DNA of 8,297 bases. Source: Bacteroidota bacterium (GTDB taxonomy: Bacteria > Bacteroidota > Bacteroidia > Chitinophagales > Chitinophagaceae). Location of the stretch: contig JAEWWO010000153.1 in NCBI GenBank assembly GCA_023396345.1, forward strand, positions 1 to 8,297, read 5' to 3'. The position numbers and the translations under genes are program-made. Of this stretch, positions 1-5,985 are shown one piece after another (within the stretch, counting starts at the first letter, position 1; every line of letters starts with the position of its first letter). The notes beneath the pieces were generated by a model that saw only the letters and a program-made list of their open reading frames with translations, was not told where the DNA came from and ran no database searches.

Positions 1-1222
1 CATCCAGATTATCTTCGTTTTGTGTTTTAGGAAGAAACACTTCATTAATATGTTCTTCTGAATCGTAGTAATCATGCCCGTCGCAGGTAATGCCACCCAA
101 TACCACACGCCTGTATTCATTACTCCATTTATTGATAGGAAGCATTAAGAATTTTTCTCCGATACCCCAGGTGTCAGGCAAAGTTGTAATGAAAGAAGAA
201 TCAATCATATACCAGGTTTCACGATCGTTTTGTTCCTTGGTGCCGATAACACTGTAAATATGTGCCATGCTCTCTCCTACAGTGTAACTGCCAAATTCTG
301 TGAAAATATTTGGCATAGGTACTTTTGCTTTTTTGCAGGCAGATTTAATATTTCCCACAATTTCGTTGATCATAAACTGATAATCGTATTCAAATGCCAA
401 AGAGTGTTTTATAGGAAAGCCTCCGCCAATGTTGATAGAATCCAGTTCGGGACATATTTTTTTCAACTGACAATACAGCGTAATGCTTTTTCTTAATTCA
501 GACCAGTAATAGATATCATCTTTGATACCTTTGTTCAGAAAAATATGCAGCATTTTAAGCTGAAATTTTTCTTCATTTCCCTTCAATTCATTCACATAAA
601 ACTCTAAAACATCTTTAGCTCTTATTCCTAATCGGGAAGTATAAAAAGGAAAGCTCGGCTCTTCTTCAGCAGCAATGCGAATCCCCAATTTTACCGGTGA
701 CGCTGATTTAACACCACGCTTGTACATAGACAATTCATCTTTATTATCTAAAACAGGTATCACATTATTAAACCCTGAATTGATGAGCTTTATAATTCTT
801 GATGTATAATTTTTCTGTTTAAAACCATTGCAAACAATAAAAATATTCTTATTGATTTTTCTTTTTTTGTACAGAGAGTTGATAATTTCAATATCGTAAG
901 CATAAGAAGTTTCCAGATGAATATCGTGCTTTAATGCTTCTTCTACCACAAAAGAAAAATGCGAACTCTTGGTACAATAGCAGTAATGATATTTTCCTTC
1001 GTATTTATGCTTTTTTATAGCCTTATCGAAATACCCTTTTGCTTTATTGATATTGATACCAATTTTGGGCAGGTAAGAAATCTTTAGCGGTGTTCCATGC
1101 TTTTCGATAATGGGTTTTAAATCAATACCATTAAATTCTAAAAAACCATTTTTGTTTAAGTCAAATCCTTCCTGCGGGAAGTGGAAGGTTTGTTTCACCA
1201 GGTCGGTGTAGGTATTATTCAT
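1..1222 (-). CDS. speA: Arginine decarboxylase, short Bacteroidota type, 3' end outside window
   Basis: The visible 407 codons start at ATG 1222 and run off the left edge; relatives are about 460 residues, so some 50-60 C-terminal residues are missing. This is a PLP-dependent fold-type III decarboxylase (alanine racemase-like barrel plus beta domain), predicted to convert arginine to agmatine, the first step of putrescine/spermidine synthesis in the cytoplasm. Motifs seen: the probable PLP-binding lysine K85 in CYCTKSSHF, H226 in LKMLHIFLN, the phosphate-binding glycines 266-268 in NIGGGFP, TEFGSYTVGES at 308-318, and the probable catalytic cysteine C380 in GGITCDGHDYYD. The N-terminus (MNNTYTDLVKQTFHFPQEGF) matches the start I know from flavobacterial relatives, which supports this start codon. 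It is much shorter than E. coli SpeA. Substrate choice (arginine rather than another diamino acid) rests on family annotation, not on a residue I can point to. No speB-like neighbour is visible. Confidence 0.87.
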   Translation of the reverse strand, partial: MNNTYTDLVKQTFHFPQEGFDLNKNGFLEFNGIDLKPIIEKHGTPLKISYLPKIGININKAKGYFDKAIKKHKYEGKYHYCYCTKSSHFSFVVEEALKHDIHLETSYAYDIEIINSLYKKRKINKNIFIVCNGFKQKNYTSRIIKLINSGFNNVIPVLDNKDELSMYKRGVKSASPVKLGIRIAAEEEPSFPFYTSRLGIRAKDVLEFYVNELKGNEEKFQLKMLHIFLNKGIKDDIYYWSELRKSITLYCQLKKICPELDSINIGGGFPIKHSLAFEYDYQFMINEIVGNIKSACKKAKVPMPNIFTEFGSYTVGESMAHIYSVIGTKEQNDRETWYMIDSSFITTLPDTWGIGEKFLMLPINKWSNEYRRVVLGGITCDGHDYYDSEEHINEVFLPKTQNEDNLD

Positions 1223-1267
1223 TTCTGCAAAAGACGATTAATAGTTTTTAAAAAGTTTTATAGTGTG

Positions 1268-1275
1268 CAAAAATA
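1268..1275 (-). promoter_or_regulatory. Probable -7 element of the arginine decarboxylase promoter
   Basis: On the minus strand the bases read TATTTTTG, matching the Bacteroidota -7 consensus TAnnTTTG. It lies about 45 bases before the ATG and just after the terminator of the upstream gene, where an independent promoter is expected. No convincing TTG -33 element is visible 17-23 bases upstream, so the call is moderate. Confidence 0.5.
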
Positions 1276-1300
1276 GAAAAATAATTGAGATATTATGCAT

Positions 1301-1333
1301 AAAAAAACAGGAGCACTTTAAGAGCTCCTGTTT
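1301..1333 (-). terminator. Intrinsic terminator of trigger factor gene
   Basis: Arms 1305-1314 and 1324-1333 form a perfect 10-base-pair stem (AAACAGGAGC with GCTCCTGTTT) around a 9-base loop. Read on the minus strand, the stem runs into seven consecutive U residues (1307-1301), the classic layout of a rho-independent terminator. It begins 29 bases after the trigger factor stop codon. Read on the plus strand the tail is weak, so it works mainly for the minus strand. Confidence 0.88.
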
Positions 1334-1362
1334 GTATAAAAATAGCTGAAAAAATCAACACA

Positions 1363-2736
1363 TTAATGATGGTGATGATTTTGAATAATCTCGTTAAAAG
1401 CTTCTTCAGTAATGCTTTCGTCTGTTGCAGTTACCTGTGAACCTAAAACATTGAAAAGCTTGTTGATTCTTATCTGACCATGTGCATCTTCAATAAATTT
1501 TCTGTCGTTCAGCATTCTGTCTGCGTAATCATTTACCCAGTCTGCGTTGGCATCAGCAGAAAGTTGGCCGCCCAGATATTGCATCAGTTGATTTTTTGCA
1601 AACTCTTTAATCTCATCCGGTTCTACCTGAATATTATTATCGGCACTCAACTTGGAAGAAATTAAAGCCCATTGTAATTGTTTTTCAAAACCCGGATATT
1701 CATTTTCTACTTCTTCATCTGTTTTTGGTTTTTCACCGCTAACCTTTAACCAGCGTTTTAGAAAAGCTTCCGGAAATTCAAGTTTGGTATGGTCTACCAA
1801 TTCATGATAAATCTGATCCTGCATTTGTGCATTTGACTGACCTTCGAAATATGACTGAATATCCTGCTTTAATTCGTTTTTAAATTCTTCTTCGTTTTTG
1901 ATTTCTTTATCCGGAAAAACTTTTTTAAAGAATTCTTCATTCACTTCTGCTTTCTGCATCAAACCAATCTTTGTAATTTTAAAAGTTACAAAAGTATCTT
2001 TTGGTTGTTGCTCTTCCTTATTCAAAGATAAATCGCTGTATAATCTGTCAACTATTTTCTCGTCTTCAAAAGCATCACTTAGTTTCAAAGTTACAGACTC
2101 ATCTACTTTTTTGCCTTTGAAAGCTTTTGCTCCTTTTTTAGATAAATCTTTAAAAGTAATGGAAGTATTTCCTTTTTGCGCATCCTCAGCAATATTGCCC
2201 TCCTTATCGGAAACTGCAACTTCTGCGTTGATGATTGTATCGTCTTCTTCTACAGTTTCGGGATTAATATATTCACCAGCACGGCGCTGCGCATTTTCAA
2301 ATTCTTCCTGAACAGTTTTATCAGAAACGTCTATTTTATAGCGTTTAACTTTAATATTTTTAGCGTCTATGTTCAGTTCAGGTTGCAAACCCACTTCAAA
2401 ATTCAACAGATAATCCTGAGGATTGTTTACATCAACCTGAAATTCATCCTGCTCATAGGGCAAAGGCTGACCAATAATTTCCAGTTTATTTTCTCTGATA
2501 TAATCATTTACAGCTTTATCTACAGCCTGAAAAACCTGTTCGCTCAAAATTCCCTGACCGTGCATTTTTTTGATTACACCTGTTGGAACCATTCCTTTTC
2601 TAAAGCCCGGAATATTTGCTGTTTTGGCATATTGCTTCAGACTTTTTTCAAACGCAGGTAAATAATCTTCCTTTGTAATATTTACAATTAATTTGTCGTT
2701 TAAACTGGCTATATTTTCTCTTGTTACTGTTGCCAT
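1363..2736 (-). CDS. tig: Trigger factor, ribosome-associated chaperone / peptidyl-prolyl isomerase
   Basis: This 457-residue protein is predicted to dock at the ribosomal exit tunnel and shield nascent chains. The N-terminal ribosome-binding domain covers about residues 1-120 and carries the signature loop GFRKGMVP at 44-51; E. coli has GFRKGKVP, and the M form is familiar in Bacteroidota. A poorly conserved FKBP-like isomerase segment lies at about 155-255. The helical chaperone domain follows to the C-terminus, including PEAFLKRWL at 322-330, which I recognise from Bacteroidota members. The start ATG 2736 gives a normal N-terminus (MATVTRENIASLNDKL). The last residues are NHHHH, a natural four-histidine tail. 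The gene is probably transcribed alone: it has its own promoter (TACCTTTG at 2824-2817) and its own terminator. Length and domain order are normal and nothing is broken. Confidence 0.95.
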   Translation of the reverse strand: MATVTRENIASLNDKLIVNITKEDYLPAFEKSLKQYAKTANIPGFRKGMVPTGVIKKMHGQGILSEQVFQAVDKAVNDYIRENKLEIIGQPLPYEQDEFQVDVNNPQDYLLNFEVGLQPELNIDAKNIKVKRYKIDVSDKTVQEEFENAQRRAGEYINPETVEEDDTIINAEVAVSDKEGNIAEDAQKGNTSITFKDLSKKGAKAFKGKKVDESVTLKLSDAFEDEKIVDRLYSDLSLNKEEQQPKDTFVTFKITKIGLMQKAEVNEEFFKKVFPDKEIKNEEEFKNELKQDIQSYFEGQSNAQMQDQIYHELVDHTKLEFPEAFLKRWLKVSGEKPKTDEEVENEYPGFEKQLQWALISSKLSADNNIQVEPDEIKEFAKNQLMQYLGGQLSADANADWVNDYADRMLNDRKFIEDAHGQIRINKLFNVLGSQVTATDESITEEAFNEIIQNHHHH

Positions 2737-2816
2737 ATAAAAGTTTTTACTAAGTTTTTCTCTTGATTTTTTGCCGGCAATTATTTCTATTGCAGACAGT
2801 TATTAAATTTGGAGTG

Positions 2817-2824
2817 CAAAGGTA
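2817..2824 (-). promoter_or_regulatory. Bacteroidota -7 promoter element of tig
   Basis: The minus strand reads TACCTTTG followed by C, an exact TAnnTTTG match and a form typical of strong Bacteroidota promoters. Transcription would start near 2810, giving a leader of roughly 75 bases. The expected -33 region is T-rich but has no clean TTG. The leader contains the 10-base palindrome TTGCCGGCAA (2771-2780). Confidence 0.7.
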
Positions 2825-2882
2825 AGCTAAAAAATTAATTTATTGAAAACTAATATTCATTCAGTCCAACCACAAATTGCCC

Positions 2883-2890
2883 TATTTTTG
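2883..2890 (+). promoter_or_regulatory. -7 promoter element abutting the acetyltransferase start
   Basis: The bases TATTTTTG match TAnnTTTG and end only four bases before the ATG at 2895. Initiation at the usual distance would fall at or within a few bases of the start codon, giving a leaderless mRNA. No TTG sits at the right distance upstream, so the promoter is inferred from the -7 match and position. Confidence 0.5.
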
Positions 2891-2894
2891 AAAC

Positions 2895-3413
2895 ATGAAC
2901 TTTACGGAAGAAATTATAATCAGAAAAGCCGAAAAACCGGACATTGAATGTATTTGGCAGATTATTCTGGATGCAAAAGAACAAATGCGACAAGCCGGAA
3001 GCGTGCAATGGCAGGACGGATATCCCAAACAGACCAGCATTGAATCAGACATTGAAAATGGTTATGGATATGTACTTACGATAAACGATAATGTAATAGC
3101 TTATGCTGCGTTGATATTCGACATTGAACCTGCCTATGAAATAATTGAAGGTAAATGGCTCACACAACAACCTTATGCAGTCATCCACCGAATGGCTGTA
3201 GCAAAAAATATGAAAGGAAAAGGAATTGCCAATTATTTTTTTCAACAGCTTGAAAAAATTGTTGTAGAAAATAGTATCTATAGTTTACGTGTTGATACCA
3301 ATTTTGATAATCGACCTATGCTCTCCATAATTAATAAACGAAATTATACCTATTGCGGTGAGGTGTACTTTAGAGGAAGTGCCAGAAAAGCTTTTGAAAA
3401 GGTATTGGCTTGA
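2895..3413 (+). CDS. GNAT-family N-acetyltransferase
   Basis: This 172-residue protein is a single-domain GNAT enzyme predicted to move an acetyl group from acetyl-CoA to an amine; the acceptor is unknown. The N-terminal strand IIIRKAEKPDIE (7-18) is the usual family opening. QWQDGYPKQTSIESDIENG (38-56) and GKWLTQQPYAVIHRMAV (86-102) are typical of a subgroup common in Firmicutes and Bacteroidota. Acetyl-CoA motif A is at about 99-116 (HRMAVAKNMKGKGIANYF), with the glycines of the Q/RxxGxG/A loop at 108 and 110 and N105 in place of Q/R. Motif B follows (LRVDTNFDNRPM, 131-142). The start is well placed against relatives, although no ribosome binding site fits between it and the promoter. The gene converges on higB with 8 bases between the stop codons. 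It is not evidently in an operon and could be resistance-, detoxification- or protein-modification-related. Confidence 0.88.
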   Translation: MNFTEEIIIRKAEKPDIECIWQIILDAKEQMRQAGSVQWQDGYPKQTSIESDIENGYGYVLTINDNVIAYAALIFDIEPAYEIIEGKWLTQQPYAVIHRMAVAKNMKGKGIANYFFQQLEKIVVENSIYSLRVDTNFDNRPMLSIINKRNYTYCGEVYFRGSARKAFEKVLA

Positions 3414-3421
3414 TAGTAAAT

Positions 3422-3700
3422 CTAATGATAATCTAAATAATCGATTAAATATACATCTCCGGTAATAAACTCAAATGTGATTCTCCAGTTTGCCTTGACA
3501 GTTACAGCCCACTTGCCTTTCATGTCTCCCTTTAAAGAATGCAGGTTTGATCCCGGAAAAGCAATATCATCAATTTGTTCAGCTGCATCTAATACATCAA
3601 GAATTAATTTTATTTTTCTCACCTGCTCAAATGGTAATTTTGTTGCATCTCCCTTTGTCCAGAATAATTTAATGCCCTTATGCTGAATACTTTTTATCAT
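3422..3700 (-). CDS. higB: HigB-like type II toxin (RelE superfamily)
   Basis: This 92-residue protein belongs to the HigB/RelE family of ribosome-dependent mRNA interferases. The diagnostic C-terminal half is present: LHSLKGDMKGKWAVTVKANW (53-72), then RITFEF (73-78) and LIDYLDYH (85-92). R73 and the terminal DYH are positions typically conserved in this family. The N-terminal KGIKLFWTKGD (8-18) also fits. It is the second gene of a pair: its ATG (3700) follows the antitoxin stop with one intervening base, so translation is probably coupled. The usual higBA order is toxin first; here it is reversed. No frameshift or truncation is seen, so the toxin is likely functional. Its stop lies 8 bases from the stop of the converging acetyltransferase gene. 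Confidence 0.92.
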   Translation of the reverse strand: MIKSIQHKGIKLFWTKGDATKLPFEQVRKIKLILDVLDAAEQIDDIAFPGSNLHSLKGDMKGKWAVTVKANWRITFEFITGDVYLIDYLDYH

Positions 3701-3701
3701 T

Positions 3702-3992
3702 TTATGCTATTGCTTTCACATTGATTTGTTTTGTATGCTCAACATGCCATAAATCATAATTACGCTGCATATTCAGCCAATATGCAGCAGAAGTTTTAAA
3801 AGCTTTTGATAAACGAATAGCCATTTCGGGGCTAATACTTTGTTTAGCATTCAAAAGTTTGTTTATGGTTACCCTTGTCACTCCTAAATTATCTGCAAGT
3901 TCTGCATGAGTGAGTTGCAATGCTTCAACATACAATTCTCTTAAAATGATACCCGGATGTTCGGGTTGAATTCCTCTTTTTACTTTATTCAT
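3702..3992 (-). CDS. higA: HigA-like antitoxin, XRE-family DNA-binding protein
   Basis: This 96-residue antitoxin is expected to bind and neutralise HigB and to repress its own promoter. HPGIILREL at 12-20 is the HigA hallmark. The helix-turn-helix lies at about 27-48 (LTHAELADNLGVTRVTINKL), followed by NAKQSISPEMAIRLSKAF (48-65) and the family's WLNMQRNYDLW (72-82). It is the promoter-proximal gene on the minus strand and is followed after one base by the toxin, so antitoxin is made first. A GGGAG ribosome binding site sits just before the ATG, unusually good for this window. A large inverted repeat overlapping the promoter (4004-4036) is the likely operator. Confidence 0.93.
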   Translation of the reverse strand: MNKVKRGIQPEHPGIILRELYVEALQLTHAELADNLGVTRVTINKLLNAKQSISPEMAIRLSKAFKTSAAYWLNMQRNYDLWHVEHTKQINVKAIA

Positions 3993-3996
3993 ATAT

Positions 3997-4004
3997 CTCC
4001 CTTT
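3997..4004 (-). promoter_or_regulatory. Shine-Dalgarno-like ribosome binding site of higA
   Basis: The minus strand reads AAAGGGAG, four bases before the higA ATG. It is the clearest purine-rich site in the window, where other starts are preceded by A-rich sequence. It may help keep antitoxin in excess over toxin. Confidence 0.6.
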
Positions 4005-4036
4005 GTAAAGTGTAAAGATACGATTTACATTTCACA
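4004..4036 (-). promoter_or_regulatory. higAB promoter with inverted-repeat operator
   Basis: TGTAAAGTGTAAA (4004-4016) and TTTACATTTCACA (4024-4036) form an inverted repeat with 11 of 13 arm positions matching and a 7-base spacer. A near-consensus -7 element, TATCTTTA on the minus strand (4020-4013), lies inside it. A repressor bound here would block RNA polymerase directly, as expected for autoregulation by HigA. The left arm also contains a tandem TGTAAAG repeat (4004-4017), so four TGTAAA-like half-sites are present. Confidence 0.65.
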
Positions 4037-4068
4037 TAACTGATTAAATAAAACATAAAAAATTATTT

Positions 4069-5001
4069 CTACCACAACTTCTGATACTTGCTATTTTCCG
4101 GCGGTTGCCAACCGTATTTCGGTTCAAAATGATTCCATAGCAAAGCTGAAAGATTTCTGATTAATACAAAACCTTCATTGTTTTGTCTCCAGGATTCATC
4201 TTTTTGATTTTTTGTATAAATGGCAAAAACATAATCGCCGTGCGGAGCATTTACCAATACAACCTCAGAACGCGCTTTATTTACAGAACCTGTTTTGGAC
4301 GCTACTTTTATGTAAGGAGGAATCTGGCTGATTGATCTGTGGTCAAGATACATATTGCCTAAAACTCTGTACATTTCTTCGCTTGCAGCCTGACTTACAA
4401 TTTCACCTTTTCTTATTTTTTCTACCAGTGTAGCCATTTCCCGGGGAGATGTTTGCCCCCATCCATACAAGTCTCTTTCTTTTTCTCTTCCGGGTGTGCG
4501 GGAGTTTACTCTTGTACTTTCAAAACCATAACTGTTAAATAAACTATTGATTTGTGTTCCCGTTCCGGCAAGTTGCTGTAACCATAAACTCGCAGAATTA
4601 TCACTTACTGAAATACTCAGCATCAGTGCCTGACTTAATAAAATATTTGAACTATCTGCCAGAGAAGCTAAAATGCCTGCGTCTCCTTTGTATAGTTCTC
4701 TGCTCTTATCTATTTTCAGATTTTTGTTATACTCCAGCTCTCCTTTTTCAATTTTATCAAACACTCCAACCATAATGGGAATTTTAATGGTACTTGCCGT
4801 AGGAAAAAGCTCATCAGCATTGATTGCTACAATTTTTCCGGTTTTTAAATGCTTTACATACACTCCTACTTCACCATTAAAATTCTTAATGAGATTCTGC
4901 ACTTTTGCAGTGAGTTTTTTATCTGTGGATGTGCGTTGTGCATAAACTTCTATGTGCATAATACAGATTAATGTAAGAAGTAAAACAAAATATTTTTTCA
5001 T
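4069..5001 (-). CDS. Secreted serine hydrolase of the class A beta-lactamase fold
   Basis: This 310-residue protein starts with a signal peptide (residues 1-21, cleavage after VYA), so it acts in the periplasm or outside the cell. The three active-site elements of penicillin-recognising enzymes are visible: SxxK as S70-TI-K73, SDN at 133-135, and KTG at 236-238. The next hallmark of class A beta-lactamases, the omega-loop ExxLN supplying the deacylating glutamate, is not found. The equivalent stretch before TSPREMATL (184-192) reads SRTPGREKERDLYGWGQ (167-183), with glutamates at 173 and 175 but no LN. I recall similar loops in Bacteroidota proteins annotated only as serine hydrolases (beta-lactamase2 family). 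True beta-lactamase activity is therefore uncertain; a penicillin-binding, peptidase or esterase role is possible. The C-terminal tail (about 288-310, rich in W, P and K) is an addition to the core fold. The gene has its own promoter and lies upstream of higAB on the same strand with no visible terminator between. Confidence 0.85.
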   Translation of the reverse strand: MKKYFVLLLTLICIMHIEVYAQRTSTDKKLTAKVQNLIKNFNGEVGVYVKHLKTGKIVAINADELFPTASTIKIPIMVGVFDKIEKGELEYNKNLKIDKSRELYKGDAGILASLADSSNILLSQALMLSISVSDNSASLWLQQLAGTGTQINSLFNSYGFESTRVNSRTPGREKERDLYGWGQTSPREMATLVEKIRKGEIVSQAASEEMYRVLGNMYLDHRSISQIPPYIKVASKTGSVNKARSEVVLVNAPHGDYVFAIYTKNQKDESWRQNNEGFVLIRNLSALLWNHFEPKYGWQPPENSKYQKLW

Positions 5002-5047
5002 TTGTAAGAGTAATGATTACTAATTATGAAATAAGGATTAGGTTTTT

Positions 5048-5055
5048 CAAAAATA
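5048..5055 (-). promoter_or_regulatory. Probable -7 element of the beta-lactamase-like gene
   Basis: The minus strand reads TATTTTTG, matching TAnnTTTG, about 47 bases before the ATG at 5001. No clear -33 TTG is seen at the right spacing. Confidence 0.5.
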
Positions 5056-5107
5056 AGCAAATAGAAATAAAAGCGTATAAAATTACATTTTTAAAAAAGT
5101 ATAATTT

Positions 5108-5115
5108 TATATTTA
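5108..5115 (+). promoter_or_regulatory. Candidate -7 element of the DUF4256 gene
   Basis: The bases TATATTTA differ from TAnnTTTG only at the last position and lie 26 bases before the ATG at 5142. The surrounding region is very AT-rich, so chance matches are likely and the call is tentative. It is divergent from the promoter of the hydrolase gene. Confidence 0.35.
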
Positions 5116-5141
5116 CAATACATCTTCAAAACTAATCATCT

Positions 5142-5711
5142 ATGTCAAAAAATAAACAACTACTTTCTGCTGAACAAACAAAAATTTTGTTGAATACTTT
5201 AGAGAAAAGATTTGAAAAAAATATGCATCGGCATAAAGATGTAGAATGGAAAAAAGTAGAAGACAAATTACATACGTATCCCGATAAACTTTTTACCATT
5301 TATCAAATGGAAGAAACGGGCGGAGAACCTGATGTGGTAAGCTTTGATGCGAAACAAAAAGAATTTATTTTTTGTGATTGCTCAACTGAAAGTCCAAAAG
5401 GCAGAAGAAGTCTTTGTTACGACGATGCTGCACTACATTCCAGAAAAGAACATAAACCTAAAAACAGCGCAGTAAAAATGGCTGAAGAAATGGGAGTAGA
5501 ACTCTTGAATGAACAACAATACAGAGCTTTGCAAGAACTTGAAAATTTTGACCTTAAAACATCGAGCTGGATTCGTACGCCTGAAAACATCAGAAAGTTA
5601 GGCGGAGCCTTGTTTTGCGACCGTCGTTACAATGCTGTATTTACCTATCACAATGGCGCTGAATCTTATTACGGATCGCGCGGATTAAGAGGAATGGTAA
5701 AGTTGAGTTGA
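5142..5711 (+). CDS. DUF4256 family protein, function unknown
   Basis: This 189-residue protein matches my memory of the DUF4256 family along its whole length and is about the usual size. Recognisable blocks are LEKRFEKNMHRHKDVEWKKV (20-39), METGGEPDVV-like residues (56-66, here MEETGGEPDVV), FIFCDCSTESPKGRRSLCYD (75-94), SRKEHKP (100-106), NFDLKTSSWIRTP (135-147), GGALFCDRRYNAVFTYHNGA (154-173) and ESYYGSRGLRG (174-184). Several invariant-looking Cys, Asp, Arg and His residues (C78, C80, R88, R89, H104, C159, D160, R161, R162, H170) hint at an enzyme or ligand-binding site, but no reaction is known to me. There is no signal peptide or membrane segment, so it is cytoplasmic. It stands alone between a divergent hydrolase gene and a 315-base gene-free stretch. 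Confidence 0.85.
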   Translation: MSKNKQLLSAEQTKILLNTLEKRFEKNMHRHKDVEWKKVEDKLHTYPDKLFTIYQMEETGGEPDVVSFDAKQKEFIFCDCSTESPKGRRSLCYDDAALHSRKEHKPKNSAVKMAEEMGVELLNEQQYRALQELENFDLKTSSWIRTPENIRKLGGALFCDRRYNAVFTYHNGAESYYGSRGLRGMVKLS

Positions 5712-5762
5712 TAGAGGATAAATCATAGATGATAGTTTATAAAATCTTGTTTGTTTAAATAT

Positions 5763-5781
5763 GATTTAAATGCTTTAAATC
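5763..5781. terminator. Weak AT-rich hairpin, possible terminator after DUF4256
   Basis: GATTTAAA (5763-5770) and TTTAAATC (5774-5781) are perfect inverted arms around a 3-base loop, 51 bases after the DUF4256 stop. The stem has only one G-C pair and the following sequence (TGATATTTTC) is a poor U-tract, so termination here is doubtful. A further TTTAAAT copy lies just upstream at 5754-5760. Confidence 0.25.
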
Positions 5782-5910
5782 TGATATTTTCTACGTCTTT
5801 CTATCATTATTTTTTCTAATAACTTCAAATTTCATCCTCTCATAATTGTTAAATATTTACTAATAATCACTCTTTTAAAAATTATAATATATTGATTATC
5901 AATATTAATT

Positions 5911-5938
5911 AATTTTCATTTTAAGAAATTTTCATTTT
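5911..5938. repeat. 12-base direct repeat
   Basis: AATTTTCATTTT occurs at 5911-5922 and again at 5927-5938, separated by AAGA. It lies just upstream of the PadR operator. It could be an upstream AT-rich promoter element, but low complexity makes chance a fair explanation. Confidence 0.4.
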
Positions 5939-5944
5939 CTTTGG

Positions 5945-5963
5945 TACTATGTATTGCATAGTA
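5945..5963. promoter_or_regulatory. Perfect inverted repeat, likely PadR operator 1
   Basis: TACTATG (5945-5951) and CATAGTA (5957-5963) are perfect 7-base arms around the 5-base spacer TATTG. The spacer includes the TTG (5954-5956) that fits the -33 element of the operon promoter. A dimeric winged-helix repressor such as the adjacent PadR protein could bind here and shut its own operon. It does not match the ATGT-N8-ACAT form known for some PadR proteins, so binding is inferred from symmetry and position. Confidence 0.65.
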
Positions 5964-5985
5964 TTACCCAAAACACATATCTTTG
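5954..5985 (+). promoter_or_regulatory. Promoter of the padR-pspC operon
   Basis: TTG at 5954-5956 and TATCTTTG at 5978-5985 match the Bacteroidota -33 and -7 elements (TTG, TAnnTTTG) with 21 bases between, inside the usual 17-23 range. It is the only promoter in the window with both elements recognisable. The predicted leader to the ATG at 6027 is about 35 bases and A-rich. Both elements are overlapped by inverted repeats, so the promoter is probably tightly controlled. Confidence 0.72.

Larger units (their letters stand above)
5712..5944. other. Gene-free AT-rich intergenic stretch
   Basis: I find no coding region, RNA gene or mobile element here; the longest reading frames are short and lack family resemblance. 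It does contain small repeats: an AT-rich hairpin (5763-5781), the palindrome ATTGATTATCAAT (5891-5903) and a 12-base direct repeat (5911-5938). The extreme AT content makes short repeats likely by chance. The regulated PadR operon promoter begins immediately after it. Confidence 0.6.

Noticed and set aside
230..496. Plus-strand reading frame of 88 codons
   Set aside because: It lies wholly antisense to the well-supported arginine decarboxylase gene and its product resembles nothing I know.
1898..2661. Two overlapping plus-strand reading frames inside the trigger factor gene
   Set aside because: Both are antisense shadows; trigger factor is recognised along the same bases in the other strand.
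2895..4068. Acetyltransferase plus HigA/HigB as one three-gene toxin-antitoxin system (GNAT-type toxin)
   Set aside because: The acetyltransferase is on the opposite strand, has its own promoter, and HigB is a complete RelE-type toxin; GNAT toxins normally pair with RHH antitoxins in the same operon.
4069..5001. Calling this an antibiotic-resistance beta-lactamase
   Set aside because: The omega-loop ExxLN motif is missing, so the fold is supported but the resistance function is not.
5754..5781. Three TTTAAAT copies as a possible CRISPR or iteron array
   Set aside because: The copies are 7 bases, irregularly spaced and low in complexity, with no spacers or replication gene nearby.
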